64,000 nt of DNA from Pedococcus_A sp963730585 (lineage in GTDB: Bacteria > Actinomycetota > Actinomycetes > Actinomycetales > Dermatophilaceae): NCBI GenBank assembly GCA_963730585.1, contig CAVSSL010000011.1, forward strand, positions 248,001 through 312,000, given 5' to 3'. A program made the translations under genes and the position numbers. The notes under the pieces are model-generated. The model made no database searches. It was not told the origin of the DNA and saw nothing but the letters and a program-made list of their open reading frames with translations. This document shows, one piece after another, positions 16,731-26,397 of this stretch. Numbering within the stretch: position 1 is the first letter of the stretch; every line of letters begins with the position of its first letter.

Positions 16731-19700
16731 CCGCCCGCCAGCCCTCCCGCGCAGCGACCTTGGCCCGTCTGGGGTTCGCCGAGGCCGTCCGCGCCGAGCA
16801 GCTGCTCGCCGACCGGGCCCTGGCCGGTCTGGTGGACCCGCTCGACGACGTCTTCAGCGACGGGCTGCCCGACGCCCTGGGAGCCACGTCCGACCCCGAC
16901 CTCGCGCTGCTCAGCCTGGTGCGGCTCATGGAGGCGGTGCGGGCCGACGAGCCGCGGCGCCGCGACGTCGACGCCGACCCGGAGGCCTCGCTGTCGGGGC
17001 TCATCGCCGCCCTGCGCCACCACGGGCCCGAGCGCGACCGGCTGCTGGCGGTGCTCGGTGCCTCCACCGCCCTGGCCGACCACCTCGTCGCCCACCCGGA
17101 GCACTGGCGCGACGTGACCGAGGCGCGCCCCCTCACCTCCGACGAACGGGTGGAGCACCTCACCGGCGCCGTCCGCGAGCCCGGTGAGCTCACGGCATAC
17201 GACGCCCTGCGCGTGGCCTATCGGCGTGAGCTGCTGGGCATCGCAGCGCTGGACCTCACCTCCGACACCCCCACGGGCACGCTGCCGGACACCGCCTCCG
17301 CCCTGGCCGACCTGGCCGAGGCGGCCCTGGAGGCCGCGCTGGTCATCGCCCGGGCCGAGGTGGGGGAGCAGGCCGACACCTGCCGACTGTCGGTCATCGG
17401 CATGGGCAAGACCGGTGGCCGCGAGCTCAACTACGTCAGCGACGTCGACGTCATCTTCGTCGCCGAGCCGGTCGACGGCGCCGACGAGACTGCCGCGCTG
17501 GCTGCCGCGACGGCGCTGGCCACGCACCTCATGCGGGCCTGCTCGACCTCCACGGCCCACGGCGTCCTGTGGCCCGTCGACGCGGCCCTGCGCCCTGAGG
17601 GCAAGCAGGGGCCGCTCGTGCGCACCGTCGCCAGCCACCGCGCCTACTACGAACGCTGGGCCAAGACCTGGGAGTTCCAGGCCCTCCTGAAGGCGCGACC
17701 GGTCGCCGGTGACCGTGAGCTGGGTGAGGAGTACCTCGCCGCCGTCAGCCCGCTCGTGTGGCAGGCCGCCTCGCGCGACAACTTCGTCGAGGACGTGCAG
17801 GCGATGCGCCGACGGGTCGAGCAGCACGTGCCCGCTGCGGAGGCCGACCGCCAGCTCAAGCTCGGCCCCGGCGGCCTGCGCGACGTCGAGTTCAGCGTGC
17901 AGCTGCTCCAGCTCGTGCACGGCCGGGCCGACGACTCGCTGCGCTCGGGCACCACCCTCGAGGCGCTCGACGCGCTCGCCCGTGGTGGCTACGTCGGCCG
18001 CGACGACGCCGCGGCGCTCGACGAGAGCTACCGGTTCCTGCGCACCCTCGAGCACCGCATCCAGCTCTACCGGCTGCGCCGCACCCACCTCATGCCGACC
18101 GCCGACCACGACCTGCGCCGGCTCGGGCGGGGTCTGGGCTACCGCCGGGCGGCGGAGGCGGAGGTGGTCTCGCGCTGGCAGCAGCAGGCCCGCGAGGTCC
18201 GTCGCATCCACGAGCGCCTCTTCTACCGGCCGCTGCTCGCCGCCGTCGCCCGGCTCAGCACCTCCGAGGCGCGGCTCGGCCCGGAGGCGGCGCGAGAACG
18301 ACTGGCAGCGCTGGGCTTCCGCGACCCGGCCGGCGCGATGCGCCACCTCGAGGCGCTGACCGCAGGCGTCAGCCGGCGCGCGTCGATCCAGCGGACGCTC
18401 CTGCCCGTCATGCTCGGGTGGTTCGCCGACGAGGCCGACCCCGACGGCGGACTGCTCGCGTTCCGCAAGGTGAGCGAGGACCTCGGCTCGACGCACTGGT
18501 ACCTGCGCCTGCTCCGCGACGAGGGCTCGGCCGCGGAGCGGCTCGCCCACACCCTGGCCCGCAGCCGGTATGCCGCGGACCTGCTCATGGGTGCGCCGGA
18601 GGCGGTCGCGATCCTCGGCGAGACCGGCGGCCTCGCGCCGCTGCCGCGCGAGGACCTGCTGCGCCGCATGACCGCCGCCGCCGGGCGCAAGGACGACCCC
18701 GAGCGGGCGGTCCACGCCGCGCGCAGCGTGCGGCGGCACGAGCTGTTCCGCATCGCCGTGGCCGACCTCACCGGTCAGCTCGACCTCCAGGGGGTGGGGC
18801 AGGCGCTCACCGACGTGACAGCCGCGCTCATCGAGACGAGCCTCGAGGTGGCCCAGCGCGCGGTGGCCGAACGTCGTGGCGGTGCGCTGGGCACCGCGCT
18901 GCTCGTGGTGGGGATGGGACGGCTCGGCGGGGGAGAGGTCGGCTACGGCAGCGACGCCGACGTCATGTTCGTCCACGAGCCGCGCGACGGCGCCACCGAG
19001 GAGGAGGCACAGGACCAGGCGCTGGAGGTGGTGCAGGAGCTGCGGCGGCTGCTCGGCAGCTCGGGCCCCGACCCGCAGCTCGGCATCGACGCCGACCTGC
19101 GGCCCGAGGGGAAGAACGGCCCCCTCGTGCGCAGCCTCGAGAGCTACCGCGCCTACTACGAGCGCTGGTCGCTCACCTGGGAGTCGCAGGCCCTGCTGCG
19201 CGCTCGGCCCATCGCGGGCGACGTGGACCTCGGGCACCGCTTCGTCGAGCTCATCGACCCGCTGCGGTGGCCGGAGGCAGGACTCTCGCCACGCGAGGTG
19301 CGCGAGATCCGACGGCTCAAGGCCCGCATGGAGTCCGAGCGGCTGCCGCGCGGGGCCGACCCCAAGACCCACTTCAAGCTCGGCCGGGGTGGCCTGAGCG
19401 ACGTCGAGTGGACCGTGCAGCTCGTGCAGATGTGCCACGCCCACCACGTGCCGGCGCTGCGCACGACCTCGACGCTGGCCGCCCTGCAGGCCGCCGTCGA
19501 CGCCGACCTGCTCGACCCGGGGCACGCCGAGGACCTGCGGGCCTCGTGGACCCTCGCCTCGCGGATGCGCAACGCCTCCGTGCTCTTCCGCGGACGCCCG
19601 GTCGACTCCGTGCCCTCAGACCTGCGGGTGGCCGACGGTGTCGGCCGGATCATGGGCCTGGAGCCCGGCAGCGGCGCCGAGATGGCCGAGTCCTACCGCC

Positions 19701-19756
19701 GGGTGGCGCGACGCGCCAGGGCAGTTGTCGAAGTGGACTTTTACGACGCCCCTTAG
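16727..19756 (+). CDS. glnE: Bifunctional glutamine synthetase adenylyltransferase/deadenylylase
   Basis: A 1009-residue enzyme that adenylylates and deadenylylates glutamine synthetase. It consists of two tandem nucleotidyltransferase domains, each with its own helical domain: the first has VIGMGKTGGRELNYVSDVDVIF, the second VVGMGRLGGGEVGYGSDADVMF, both with the paired catalytic Asp. Each is followed by LRPEGK and the YERW..TWE..ALL..R blocks. The start GTG at 16727 overlaps the glnA stop (GTGA), a translational coupling. No PII gene is nearby. Full length for the family. Confidence 0.96.
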   Translation: MTARQPSRAATLARLGFAEAVRAEQLLADRALAGLVDPLDDVFSDGLPDALGATSDPDLALLSLVRLMEAVRADEPRRRDVDADPEASLSGLIAALRHHGPERDRLLAVLGASTALADHLVAHPEHWRDVTEARPLTSDERVEHLTGAVREPGELTAYDALRVAYRRELLGIAALDLTSDTPTGTLPDTASALADLAEAALEAALVIARAEVGEQADTCRLSVIGMGKTGGRELNYVSDVDVIFVAEPVDGADETAALAAATALATHLMRACSTSTAHGVLWPVDAALRPEGKQGPLVRTVASHRAYYERWAKTWEFQALLKARPVAGDRELGEEYLAAVSPLVWQAASRDNFVEDVQAMRRRVEQHVPAAEADRQLKLGPGGLRDVEFSVQLLQLVHGRADDSLRSGTTLEALDALARGGYVGRDDAAALDESYRFLRTLEHRIQLYRLRRTHLMPTADHDLRRLGRGLGYRRAAEAEVVSRWQQQAREVRRIHERLFYRPLLAAVARLSTSEARLGPEAARERLAALGFRDPAGAMRHLEALTAGVSRRASIQRTLLPVMLGWFADEADPDGGLLAFRKVSEDLGSTHWYLRLLRDEGSAAERLAHTLARSRYAADLLMGAPEAVAILGETGGLAPLPREDLLRRMTAAAGRKDDPERAVHAARSVRRHELFRIAVADLTGQLDLQGVGQALTDVTAALIETSLEVAQRAVAERRGGALGTALLVVGMGRLGGGEVGYGSDADVMFVHEPRDGATEEEAQDQALEVVQELRRLLGSSGPDPQLGIDADLRPEGKNGPLVRSLESYRAYYERWSLTWESQALLRARPIAGDVDLGHRFVELIDPLRWPEAGLSPREVREIRRLKARMESERLPRGADPKTHFKLGRGGLSDVEWTVQLVQMCHAHHVPALRTTSTLAALQAAVDADLLDPGHAEDLRASWTLASRMRNASVLFRGRPVDSVPSDLRVADGVGRIMGLEPGSGAEMAESYRRVARRARAVVEVDFYDAP

Positions 19757-19761
19757 GAGGG

Positions 19762-19767
19762 TACGGT
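19762..19767 (+). promoter_or_regulatory. -10 hexamer TACGGT
   Basis: TACGGT lies 6 nt before ATG 19774, in the 17-bp gap after glnE; it gives the MFS gene its own leaderless promoter. Confidence 0.55.
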
Positions 19768-19773
19768 CAGCCC

Positions 19774-21060
19774 ATGCAGCAGAGGGGCTGGGGCGGGGAG
19801 GGTGTGCCGTCCTACAGGGAGGTCTTGCGCGCGCCCGCGTTCCTGCCGTTCTTCCTGGCCTCGTCGCTGTCGACCTGGGGTGACTACATCGCGCGGATCA
19901 CCGTCGCCGCGGTGGTCTTCGAGCGCACGGGCTCCGCGGTCGCGACGGCCGCCACCTTCGCCGTGTCGATGCTCCCGACCGTGTTCGGACGGATGGTGCT
20001 CTCGCCGTTCGCCGACCGGCTGCCCTACAAGTACGTGCTCATCGGCAGCCACCTCGTGCGGGCCGCCTTCGTCATCGCCCTGCTCGCCGCCACCGTCTCC
20101 TCGGCGCCGGTGGCCCTCCTGCTGGTGCTGCTCTTCCTCCTCGAGCTCGCGGGCGGTCCGACGGTCGCCGCCAACCAGATGCTGCTGACCGACCTGTTCC
20201 CCAACCGGCGGCTCTACAGCAAGGCCTTCGGGCTCAACACCCTGGCGGAGCAGACCAACCAGGCCATCGGCCTGGCCATCGGCGGTGTGGTGGTCACCGC
20301 CACCAGCCCGGTGCAGGGCCTGCTCTTCGACCTCGTGACGTTCCTCGTCGCGGCCGTGGTGCTCGGCGTCGTGGTGCCCCGCCGCGACCCGGTCGGCCTG
20401 GCGCAGGACGGTGTGACCGGCTTCGTCCGCGACATCCTCGAGGGCGGCCGGCACCTGTTCCACAACCGCGTGCTCACCTCGCTGCTGATGCTCAGCCTCA
20501 CCAGCACCCTGGCGATGGCGGCGCCCGAGGCCGTGGCCATCCCGTACGTCAACACCCATGCCGGCCAGCCGGGCTGGGGCGGGCTGCTCATGGCCGCGCC
20601 GATCCTGGGGGCCGTGGCCGGGCTGCTCGTCGTCAGCCGGTTCGGTGCCGAGGAGCAGAACCGGTCCGTCCTGGGCATGGCGCTGGTCATGCCGGTCCCG
20701 CTGCTGGTCACGGTCTTCGAGCCGCCGCTGCCGGCCATCTGGGGTGCCTGGTTCGCGTGCGGCGCGCTGCAGGCCTACATGCTGCCGCTGCAGTCCACCT
20801 TCACGCTGATGGTCCCGGCCGAGCTCCGCGGCCGCGTCTTCGGGCTGGCCGGCGCGCTGTCGGTGGCCTCGACCGGCGCCTTCTACCTCCTGGCGGGCTG
20901 GATCTCGCAGCACACCACGCCCGCGGCGGCGATCGGCGTCTGCGCGGTCGCCAGCCTCGGGGGCATCGTGCTGGTGGCAGCCCGCTGGCCGCGCACCGAG
21001 CTGGCCGACGCCGTCGAGCGCACGTTCAGCGTGCCCGAGAGCACGTCGCGCGCCGCCTGA
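19774..21060 (+). CDS. MFS transporter
   Basis: A 428-residue major facilitator protein with about twelve hydrophobic segments. The N-terminal half has the short loop LSPFADRLPYKYVL, a loose version of the loop between TM2 and TM3 (GxLaDrxGrk), and the matching C-terminal loop has VPAELRGRVFGLAG. The latter pattern is common in drug- or enterobactin-type exporters of actinobacteria, but the substrate is not determinable. It is placed between glnE and the his operon with separate promoters. Confidence 0.85.
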   Translation: MQQRGWGGEGVPSYREVLRAPAFLPFFLASSLSTWGDYIARITVAAVVFERTGSAVATAATFAVSMLPTVFGRMVLSPFADRLPYKYVLIGSHLVRAAFVIALLAATVSSAPVALLLVLLFLLELAGGPTVAANQMLLTDLFPNRRLYSKAFGLNTLAEQTNQAIGLAIGGVVVTATSPVQGLLFDLVTFLVAAVVLGVVVPRRDPVGLAQDGVTGFVRDILEGGRHLFHNRVLTSLLMLSLTSTLAMAAPEAVAIPYVNTHAGQPGWGGLLMAAPILGAVAGLLVVSRFGAEEQNRSVLGMALVMPVPLLVTVFEPPLPAIWGAWFACGALQAYMLPLQSTFTLMVPAELRGRVFGLAGALSVASTGAFYLLAGWISQHTTPAAAIGVCAVASLGGIVLVAARWPRTELADAVERTFSVPESTSRAA

Positions 21061-21135
21061 CGGCCCGGCCCCGCCCACCGTCGACCGCGTCCTCCCGGAG
21101 GCTGGACCGCGGACGGGAGCGCCGGGCGCGGCGCC

Positions 21136-21141
21136 TAGAAT
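21136..21141 (+). promoter_or_regulatory. -10 hexamer TAGAAT of the his operon
   Basis: TAGAAT, 7 nt before ATG 21149, is the closest to consensus of the -10 elements in the region and starts the hisDCB cluster as a leaderless transcript. Confidence 0.65.
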
Positions 21142-21148
21142 CGTGCGC

Positions 21149-22480
21149 ATGATGTCCACGATCGACCTGCGCAGCCGCGTGCTCAGCATGCGCGAGCTCC
21201 GCCAGGCCCTGCCGCGCGCCGAGTTCGACGTCGAGGCAGCACTGGAGACGGTGCGCCCGATCTGCGAGGCCGTGCGTCATCGTGGAGCAGACGCCCTCTA
21301 CGAGCTGGGGGAGCGCTTCGACGGGGTGCGGCCGCAGTCGCTGCGGGTGCCCGGCGAGGTGCTCACCGCCGCCCTCGAGGCTCTCGACCCCGCCGTCCGC
21401 GCGGCCCTCGAGGAGTCGATCCGCAGGGCCCGCGTCGTGCACGCCGACCAGCGGCGCACCGACACCACGACCGAGGTCGTGCCCGGTGGTCAGGTCACCG
21501 AGCGCTGGGTGCCCGTCGACCGGGTCGGCCTCTACGTGCCGGGCGGTCTCGCCGTCTACCCCTCCAGCGTGGTCATGAACGTCGTCCCCGCCCAGGCCGC
21601 CGGCGTCAGCTCTCTGGCCGTCGCGAGCCCGCCGCAGCGGGAGAACACCGGCGCCTTCGCCGGCTACCCCCACCCGACGATCCTCGCCGCGTGCGCCCTG
21701 CTGGGTGTCGATGAGGTGTATGCCGTCGGCGGCGCCCAGGCGGTGGCCGCGTTCGCCTACGGCTTCGAGGACGCTGGAGCGACCTGCGAGCCGGTCAGCC
21801 TCGTCACCGGCCCGGGCAACATCTACGTCGCGGCCGCCAAGCGCCTGCTCAAGGGGCTCATCGGCATCGACGCCGAGGCCGGTCCCACCGAGATCGCCAT
21901 CCTCGCGGACACGACCGCCGACGCCGAGCACGTCGCCTCCGACCTCATCAGCCAGGCCGAGCACGACCCCCTCGCGGCATCGGTGCTCGTCACCGACAGC
22001 CCCGAACTCGCCGAGCGGGTCGAGGCTGCGCTCGAGCGGCGGGTCGGCCAGACCAAGCACACCGAGCGCGTCCGCACCGCCCTGACCGGGCGGCAGTCGG
22101 GCACCGTGCTCGTCGACGACCTCGACGCCGGGCTCGCGGTGGTCAACGCGTATGCCGCGGAGCACCTCGAGATCCAGACGCGCGACGCCGCTGCGGTCGC
22201 CGCCCGCGTGCGCAACGCCGGTGCGGTGTTCGTCGGGCCGTGGGCTCCCGTCAGCCTCGGCGACTACGCCGCCGGCTCCAACCACGTGCTGCCCACCGGT
22301 GGCTGCGCCATCCACAGCAGCGGCCTGTCGGTGCAGTCGTTCCTGCGCGGCATCCACGTCGTCACCTACGACGAGGCCGCCCTGCGCGAGGTCGCCCGCC
22401 ACGTGGTGACCCTGGCCCAGGCCGAGGACCTCCCGGCCCACGGCGAGGCGGTCACCGCCCGCTTCGGCGACGCGCTGTGA
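21149..22480 (+). CDS. hisD: Histidinol dehydrogenase
   Basis: A 443-residue zinc- and NAD-dependent dehydrogenase performing the last two oxidations of histidine synthesis. Signatures are YVPGGLAVYPSSVVMNVVPA, VTGPGNIYVAAAK, AGPTEIAILAD, the active-site AEHLEI with its Glu/His pair, and GDYAAGSNHVLPTGG, which carries another zinc ligand. The ATG at 21149 is preferred over the GTG six bases earlier because it sits 7 nt after TAGAAT. The stop overlaps the hisC GTG. Confidence 0.96.
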   Translation: MMSTIDLRSRVLSMRELRQALPRAEFDVEAALETVRPICEAVRHRGADALYELGERFDGVRPQSLRVPGEVLTAALEALDPAVRAALEESIRRARVVHADQRRTDTTTEVVPGGQVTERWVPVDRVGLYVPGGLAVYPSSVVMNVVPAQAAGVSSLAVASPPQRENTGAFAGYPHPTILAACALLGVDEVYAVGGAQAVAAFAYGFEDAGATCEPVSLVTGPGNIYVAAAKRLLKGLIGIDAEAGPTEIAILADTTADAEHVASDLISQAEHDPLAASVLVTDSPELAERVEAALERRVGQTKHTERVRTALTGRQSGTVLVDDLDAGLAVVNAYAAEHLEIQTRDAAAVAARVRNAGAVFVGPWAPVSLGDYAAGSNHVLPTGGCAIHSSGLSVQSFLRGIHVVTYDEAALREVARHVVTLAQAEDLPAHGEAVTARFGDAL

Positions 22481-23673
22481 GCCGGCTCAGGGAGCTGCTG
22501 CGCCCCGACCTGCGCGGCAAGACCGCCTACGGCGCGCCCCAGCTCGAGGTCGCCGTGCGGCTCAACACCAACGAGAACTCCTACCCGGTGCCCGACGACG
22601 TGGTGCGCGACATCACCGCCGCTGTCGCCGAGGTCGCCCCGCACCTCAACCGCTACCCGGACCGCGAGTTCACGGAGCTGCGCACCGCCCTCGCGGCATA
22701 CCTCACCTCCACCTCGGGGGTGACGGTCACGCCCGAGGAGGTCTGGGCCGGCAACGGTTCCAACGAGGTGCTCCAGCACCTGCTCCAGGCGTTCGGCGGC
22801 CCGGGCCGCACGGCACTCGGCTTCACGCCGGCCTACTCCATGCACCCCATCATCAGCGAGACGGTGGGCACCCGATGGGTGGACGGCAGGCGGGGCATCG
22901 GCGCGGCCGCGCCGTTCGACCTCACGGTGGAGTCGGCCGTCGCCCAGGTGCGCGAGCACGAGCCCAACGTGGTCTTCCTCTGTTCGCCCAACAACCCCAC
23001 CGGCACGGCGCTGTCGCTCGAGCTCGTCGAGGCGGTCCACGACGCGGCCCCCGACGCCGTCGTGGTCGTCGACGAGGCCTACGAGGAGTTCGCCCGCGAG
23101 GGGGTGCCCAGCGCGCTGACCCTGCTCGAGGGCCGCGAGCGCCTGGTCGTGACGCGCACCATGAGCAAGGCCTTCGCCTTCGCCGGCGGCCGGCTCGGCT
23201 ACCTGGCCGCGGCGCCGGCGCTCACGGACATGCTGCGGCTGGTGCGCCTGCCCTACCACCTGTCGACGCCGACGCAGGCGATCGCGCTGGCGGCGCTGCG
23301 GCACGCGCCGGAGATGCTCTCGACCGTGGCGGTGATCAAGCACCAGCGCGACCGCATCGTCGACGGGCTGCGCGAGCTCGGCCTCGACCCGGTGCCCAGC
23401 GACGCCAACTTCGTGTTCTTCGGCGGGCTGCCCGACTCGGCGGCGGCCTGGCAGGCCCTGCTCGACCGGGGCGTCCTCGTCCGCGACGTCGGCATCCCCC
23501 ACTACCTTCGGGTCACGGCCGGAACCCCCGCCGAGACCGACGCCTTCCTGGCGGCGATGGCGGAGGTTGCGCCCGCGCTGTTGTCCTCCGCCGGCACCGC
23601 CGGCGACCCGACCCCCGCCAACGTCCCCGGACACGAGACCGTCCCCGCCACCGCACAGGAGCGCCCCGCATGA
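22477..23673 (+). CDS. hisC: Histidinol-phosphate aminotransferase
   Basis: A 398-residue fold-type I PLP enzyme that transaminates imidazole-acetol phosphate. Visible features are RLNTNENSYP at the N terminus, the cofactor-contact SPNNPTGT, VVVDEAYEEF with the pyridine-binding Asp, and RTMSKAFAFAGGRLGY with the Schiff-base Lys. A ~25-residue Pro/Thr/Ala tail follows the folded part. GTG 22477 overlaps the hisD stop, and its own stop overlaps the hisB ATG (ATGA). Confidence 0.95.
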   Translation: MSRLRELLRPDLRGKTAYGAPQLEVAVRLNTNENSYPVPDDVVRDITAAVAEVAPHLNRYPDREFTELRTALAAYLTSTSGVTVTPEEVWAGNGSNEVLQHLLQAFGGPGRTALGFTPAYSMHPIISETVGTRWVDGRRGIGAAAPFDLTVESAVAQVREHEPNVVFLCSPNNPTGTALSLELVEAVHDAAPDAVVVVDEAYEEFAREGVPSALTLLEGRERLVVTRTMSKAFAFAGGRLGYLAAAPALTDMLRLVRLPYHLSTPTQAIALAALRHAPEMLSTVAVIKHQRDRIVDGLRELGLDPVPSDANFVFFGGLPDSAAAWQALLDRGVLVRDVGIPHYLRVTAGTPAETDAFLAAMAEVAPALLSSAGTAGDPTPANVPGHETVPATAQERPA

Positions 23674-24278
23674 GCAGCCCCGACCGCACCGCGTCGCTGA
23701 CCCGGACCACCTCCGAGAGCAACGTGGAGCTCGAGATCAACCTCGACGGCACCGGGGTCGGCGAGGTGAGCACCGGCGTGCGGTTCTACGACCACATGCT
23801 GCTGTCGCTGGCCAAGCACTCGCTGATCGACCTGCGGGTCAAGGCGACCGGAGACGTCGACGTCGACGCCCACCACACCGTGGAGGACGTCGCGATCGTG
23901 CTCGGCGACGCCCTGCGCGAGGCGCTCGGCGACAAGCGGGGCATCTCCCGGTTCGGCGACGCCACCGTGCCGCTCGACGAGGCCCTCGTGCAGGCGGTCG
24001 TCGACGTGGCCGGCCGCCCCTACGTCGTGCACACCGGTGAGCCCGACGGCCAGGAGTACGTCGTCATCGGCGGCAACTACGTGGGTTCGCTGACCCGTCA
24101 CGTGCTCGAGTCCTTCGCCTACCACGCCGGCATCGCCCTCCACGTGCGCGTGCTCGCCGGTCGCGACCCGCACCACATCGTCGAGGCGCAGTTCAAGGCG
24201 GTGGCCCGCGCCCTGCGTGCCGCCGTCGCGCGCGACCCCCGCGTGACCGGTGTGCCCAGCGCGAAGGGCAGCTTGTAG
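23670..24278 (+). CDS. hisB: Imidazoleglycerol-phosphate dehydratase
   Basis: A 202-residue manganese enzyme, monofunctional as usual in actinobacteria (no phosphatase domain). The two metal-binding clusters are present: YDHMLLSLAKHSL and DAHHTVEDVAIVLG in the first half, then FAYHAGIALHV and DPHHIVEAQFKA in the second. The C terminus GVPSAKGSL is the standard IPSTKG-type end. It overlaps hisC by four bases. Confidence 0.96.
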   Translation: MSSPDRTASLTRTTSESNVELEINLDGTGVGEVSTGVRFYDHMLLSLAKHSLIDLRVKATGDVDVDAHHTVEDVAIVLGDALREALGDKRGISRFGDATVPLDEALVQAVVDVAGRPYVVHTGEPDGQEYVVIGGNYVGSLTRHVLESFAYHAGIALHVRVLAGRDPHHIVEAQFKAVARALRAAVARDPRVTGVPSAKGSL

Positions 24279-24280
24279 GA

Positions 24281-24919
24281 GTGAGCGTTCCGTGGCAGTC
24301 GGCGCGCCACGGGCGGGGCGTGCTCCTGCTGCGCGGCGAGCCGGAACAGGTGGGGCGGTGGGCAGCTCGCGGGCTGGTGGCCACCCGTGTCGTGCCGCTG
24401 CCGTCGTGGACCGCGGTCCTGCCGGCGGAGCCCGCGTCGCGGGCCCAGCCGCCGTACGACGACGCGCTGAGCGTGCTGGCCTCGCGGCCCGTCGCCCACC
24501 GCCTGCGCGCCGCTGTGGGGCTGTTCGCCATCGACGGGCGGGCGGTGGTCATGGTGCAGGGCAACGGCTGGCGCGCCGTCCAGCGCTGGCTGGTGTGGCA
24601 GCCCGGCCGCGGTGCCTCGCGCGCCCCGGGCCTGCGCGTCGCCCGGCCGGAGGACCTGCTCGCCGCCGCGGGCGCCGGCACCCGCGGCGTGGGCGCCGAG
24701 CTGGCCCGGCTGCTGCGGGAGCCGCGCGGCGACGCCCTCGCGCTGCTCACCGACCTCATGGGCGCCCTCGGCCTGCCCGGCGACGGCCTGCTGGTCGACG
24801 GCGCCCGCCGTGACCAGGGCGAGCTCGTCGAACCCGACCACCGCGTCGTCGCCCGCTTCGACGCCCTGATGCTGGACGAGGCACACCACCGTGCCGAGCT
24901 GGAGGAGGAGTCCCCATGA
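24281..24919 (+). CDS. Conserved hypothetical between hisB and hisH
   Basis: A 212-residue protein I do not recognise. It starts at GTG 24281, two bases after the hisB stop with a TAGGAG ribosome site spanning that stop, and its own stop overlaps the hisH ATG, so it is made as part of the his operon. It is Ala/Arg-rich without membrane spans or a signal. The middle has AVGLFAIDGRAVVMVQGNGWRAVQRWLVW, suggesting alternating strands, followed by DLLAAAGAGTRGVGAELARLLRE, which looks helical. No catalytic motif is evident. Confidence 0.75.
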   Translation: MSVPWQSARHGRGVLLLRGEPEQVGRWAARGLVATRVVPLPSWTAVLPAEPASRAQPPYDDALSVLASRPVAHRLRAAVGLFAIDGRAVVMVQGNGWRAVQRWLVWQPGRGASRAPGLRVARPEDLLAAAGAGTRGVGAELARLLREPRGDALALLTDLMGALGLPGDGLLVDGARRDQGELVEPDHRVVARFDALMLDEAHHRAELEEESP

Positions 24920-25560
24920 GCCCCCGAGTCGTCGTGCTCGACTACGGGAGCGGCAACGTCCGCTCCGCCGTCCGCGCCCTCGAGCACGTGGGTGCCGACG
25001 TCGAGCTGACGGCCGACCGCGCGGCCGGGCTGGCCGCCGACGGGCTGTTCGTGCCGGGCGTCGGCAACTTCCACGCCTGCATGGCCGGGCTGCGCCGAGC
25101 CGGGGGACCGCTGCTCATCGAGACCCGCCTCGCCGGCGGCCGGCCGGTGCTCGGCATCTGCGTCGGCATGCAGGTGATGTTCGACGGCTCCGAGGAACCG
25201 AGCGCCACCCCCGAGCCGGGCCTGTCCGAGTGGCCCGGCACGGTGTCCCGGCTCCAGGCCGACATCGTGCCCCACATGGGGTGGTCCACGGTGCGCCCGC
25301 CCGCGGGGTCGCGCCTCTTCGAGGGCGTGGAGGGCGAGCGGTTCTACTTCGTGCACTCGTATGCCGTGCAGGAGTGGACCATGGCGCCGCCCACCGGAGC
25401 CATGGCCGTCGTGGCGCCGAAGGTCACGTGGGCCGAGCATGGTGGCGACTTCGTCGCCGCCGTGGAGAACGGACCGCTCAGCGCGACGCAGTTCCACCCC
25501 GAGAAGTCCGGCGAGGCGGGCCTGGCCCTCCTCGAGAACTGGGTCCGCACGCTTCGCTGA
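24916..25560 (+). CDS. hisH: Imidazole glycerol phosphate synthase, glutaminase subunit
   Basis: A 214-residue class I glutamine amidotransferase that supplies ammonia to HisF. The catalytic Cys is in LGICVGMQ (Cys82) and the His-Glu pair in QFHPEKSG (about residues 194 and 196). The oxyanion-side motif PGVGNFHACM is intact. Its partner hisF is not in this window. The ATG overlaps the preceding stop by four bases. Confidence 0.95.
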   Translation: MSPRVVVLDYGSGNVRSAVRALEHVGADVELTADRAAGLAADGLFVPGVGNFHACMAGLRRAGGPLLIETRLAGGRPVLGICVGMQVMFDGSEEPSATPEPGLSEWPGTVSRLQADIVPHMGWSTVRPPAGSRLFEGVEGERFYFVHSYAVQEWTMAPPTGAMAVVAPKVTWAEHGGDFVAAVENGPLSATQFHPEKSGEAGLALLENWVRTLR

Positions 25561-25659
25561 CGCCCCGCCCGCGCACCCAGCCCCGCGGCATACCGAACTC
25601 TCCTGATGGCCGACCAACCACCGCACCCCGACCACAGCACACCGACCCGAGGACCCGAC

Positions 25660-26397
25660 ATGACCGACGCCCCCCGTCTCGAGCTCCTGCCCGCCGTCGA
25701 CGTCGCCGGGGGTGAGGCCGTCCAGCTGGTGCAGGGCGTCGCCGGCACCGGTGGGCAGTTCGGCGACCCCTGGGAGGCGGCCAAGGCGTGGCAGGACCAG
25801 GGCGCCGAGTGGCTCCACCTCGTCGACCTCGACGCCGCGTTCGGCCGGGGCAGCAACCGTGAGCTGCTCGCCGAGATCGTCGGCCGGCTCGACATCAAGG
25901 TGGAGATGTCCGGCGGCATCCGCGACGGTGAGTCGCTCGAGGCAGCGCTGGCCACCGGCTGCCGGAGGGTCAACCTCGGCACCGCCGCGCTGGAGGACCC
26001 CGAGTGGACCGCGGCCGCCATCGCAGAGCACGGCGACCGGGTGGCCGTGGGCCTCGACGTGCGCGGCACGACCCTCGCCGCTCGTGGCTGGACCCAGGAC
26101 GGCGGTGACCTCTGGGAGACACTCGAGCGCCTCGACCGCGAGGGGTGCGCGCGCTACGTCGTCACCGACGTGAACAAGGACGGGATGCTCAAGGGCCCGA
26201 ACCTCGACCTGCTGCGCGAGGTGTGCGAGCGCACCGACCGACCGGTGGTGGCCTCCGGCGGAGTCTCCACGCTGGCCGACATCGAGGCGATCCGTGCCCT
26301 CGTCCCGCTCGGGGTCGAGGGTGCCATCGTCGGCTCGGCGCTCTACCGGGGGGCGTTCACGCTGCCCGAGGCTCTCGACGTGGCCGGCCGCCCGTGA
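25660..26397 (+). CDS. hisA: HisA/PriA phosphoribosyl isomerase
   Basis: A 245-residue beta/alpha barrel. LLPAVDVAGGEAVQLVQG at the start carries the catalytic general base Asp, and VTDVNKDGMLKGPN carries the second catalytic Asp; the phosphate loops are SGGIR and ASGGV. In actinobacteria without a separate trpF this enzyme (PriA) also isomerises phosphoribosyl-anthranilate. Start chosen at ATG 25660, with GAGGA 6 nt upstream; an in-frame ATG at 25606 would add 18 unconserved residues. A repeated octamer lies in the gap before it (25586-25593). Confidence 0.93.
   Translation: MTDAPRLELLPAVDVAGGEAVQLVQGVAGTGGQFGDPWEAAKAWQDQGAEWLHLVDLDAAFGRGSNRELLAEIVGRLDIKVEMSGGIRDGESLEAALATGCRRVNLGTAALEDPEWTAAAIAEHGDRVAVGLDVRGTTLAARGWTQDGGDLWETLERLDREGCARYVVTDVNKDGMLKGPNLDLLREVCERTDRPVVASGGVSTLADIEAIRALVPLGVEGAIVGSALYRGAFTLPEALDVAGRP

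Noticed and set aside
16676..19525. A 949-codon open frame on the minus strand
   Set aside because: It is a shadow of glnE; the composition is low-complexity and no motif is present.
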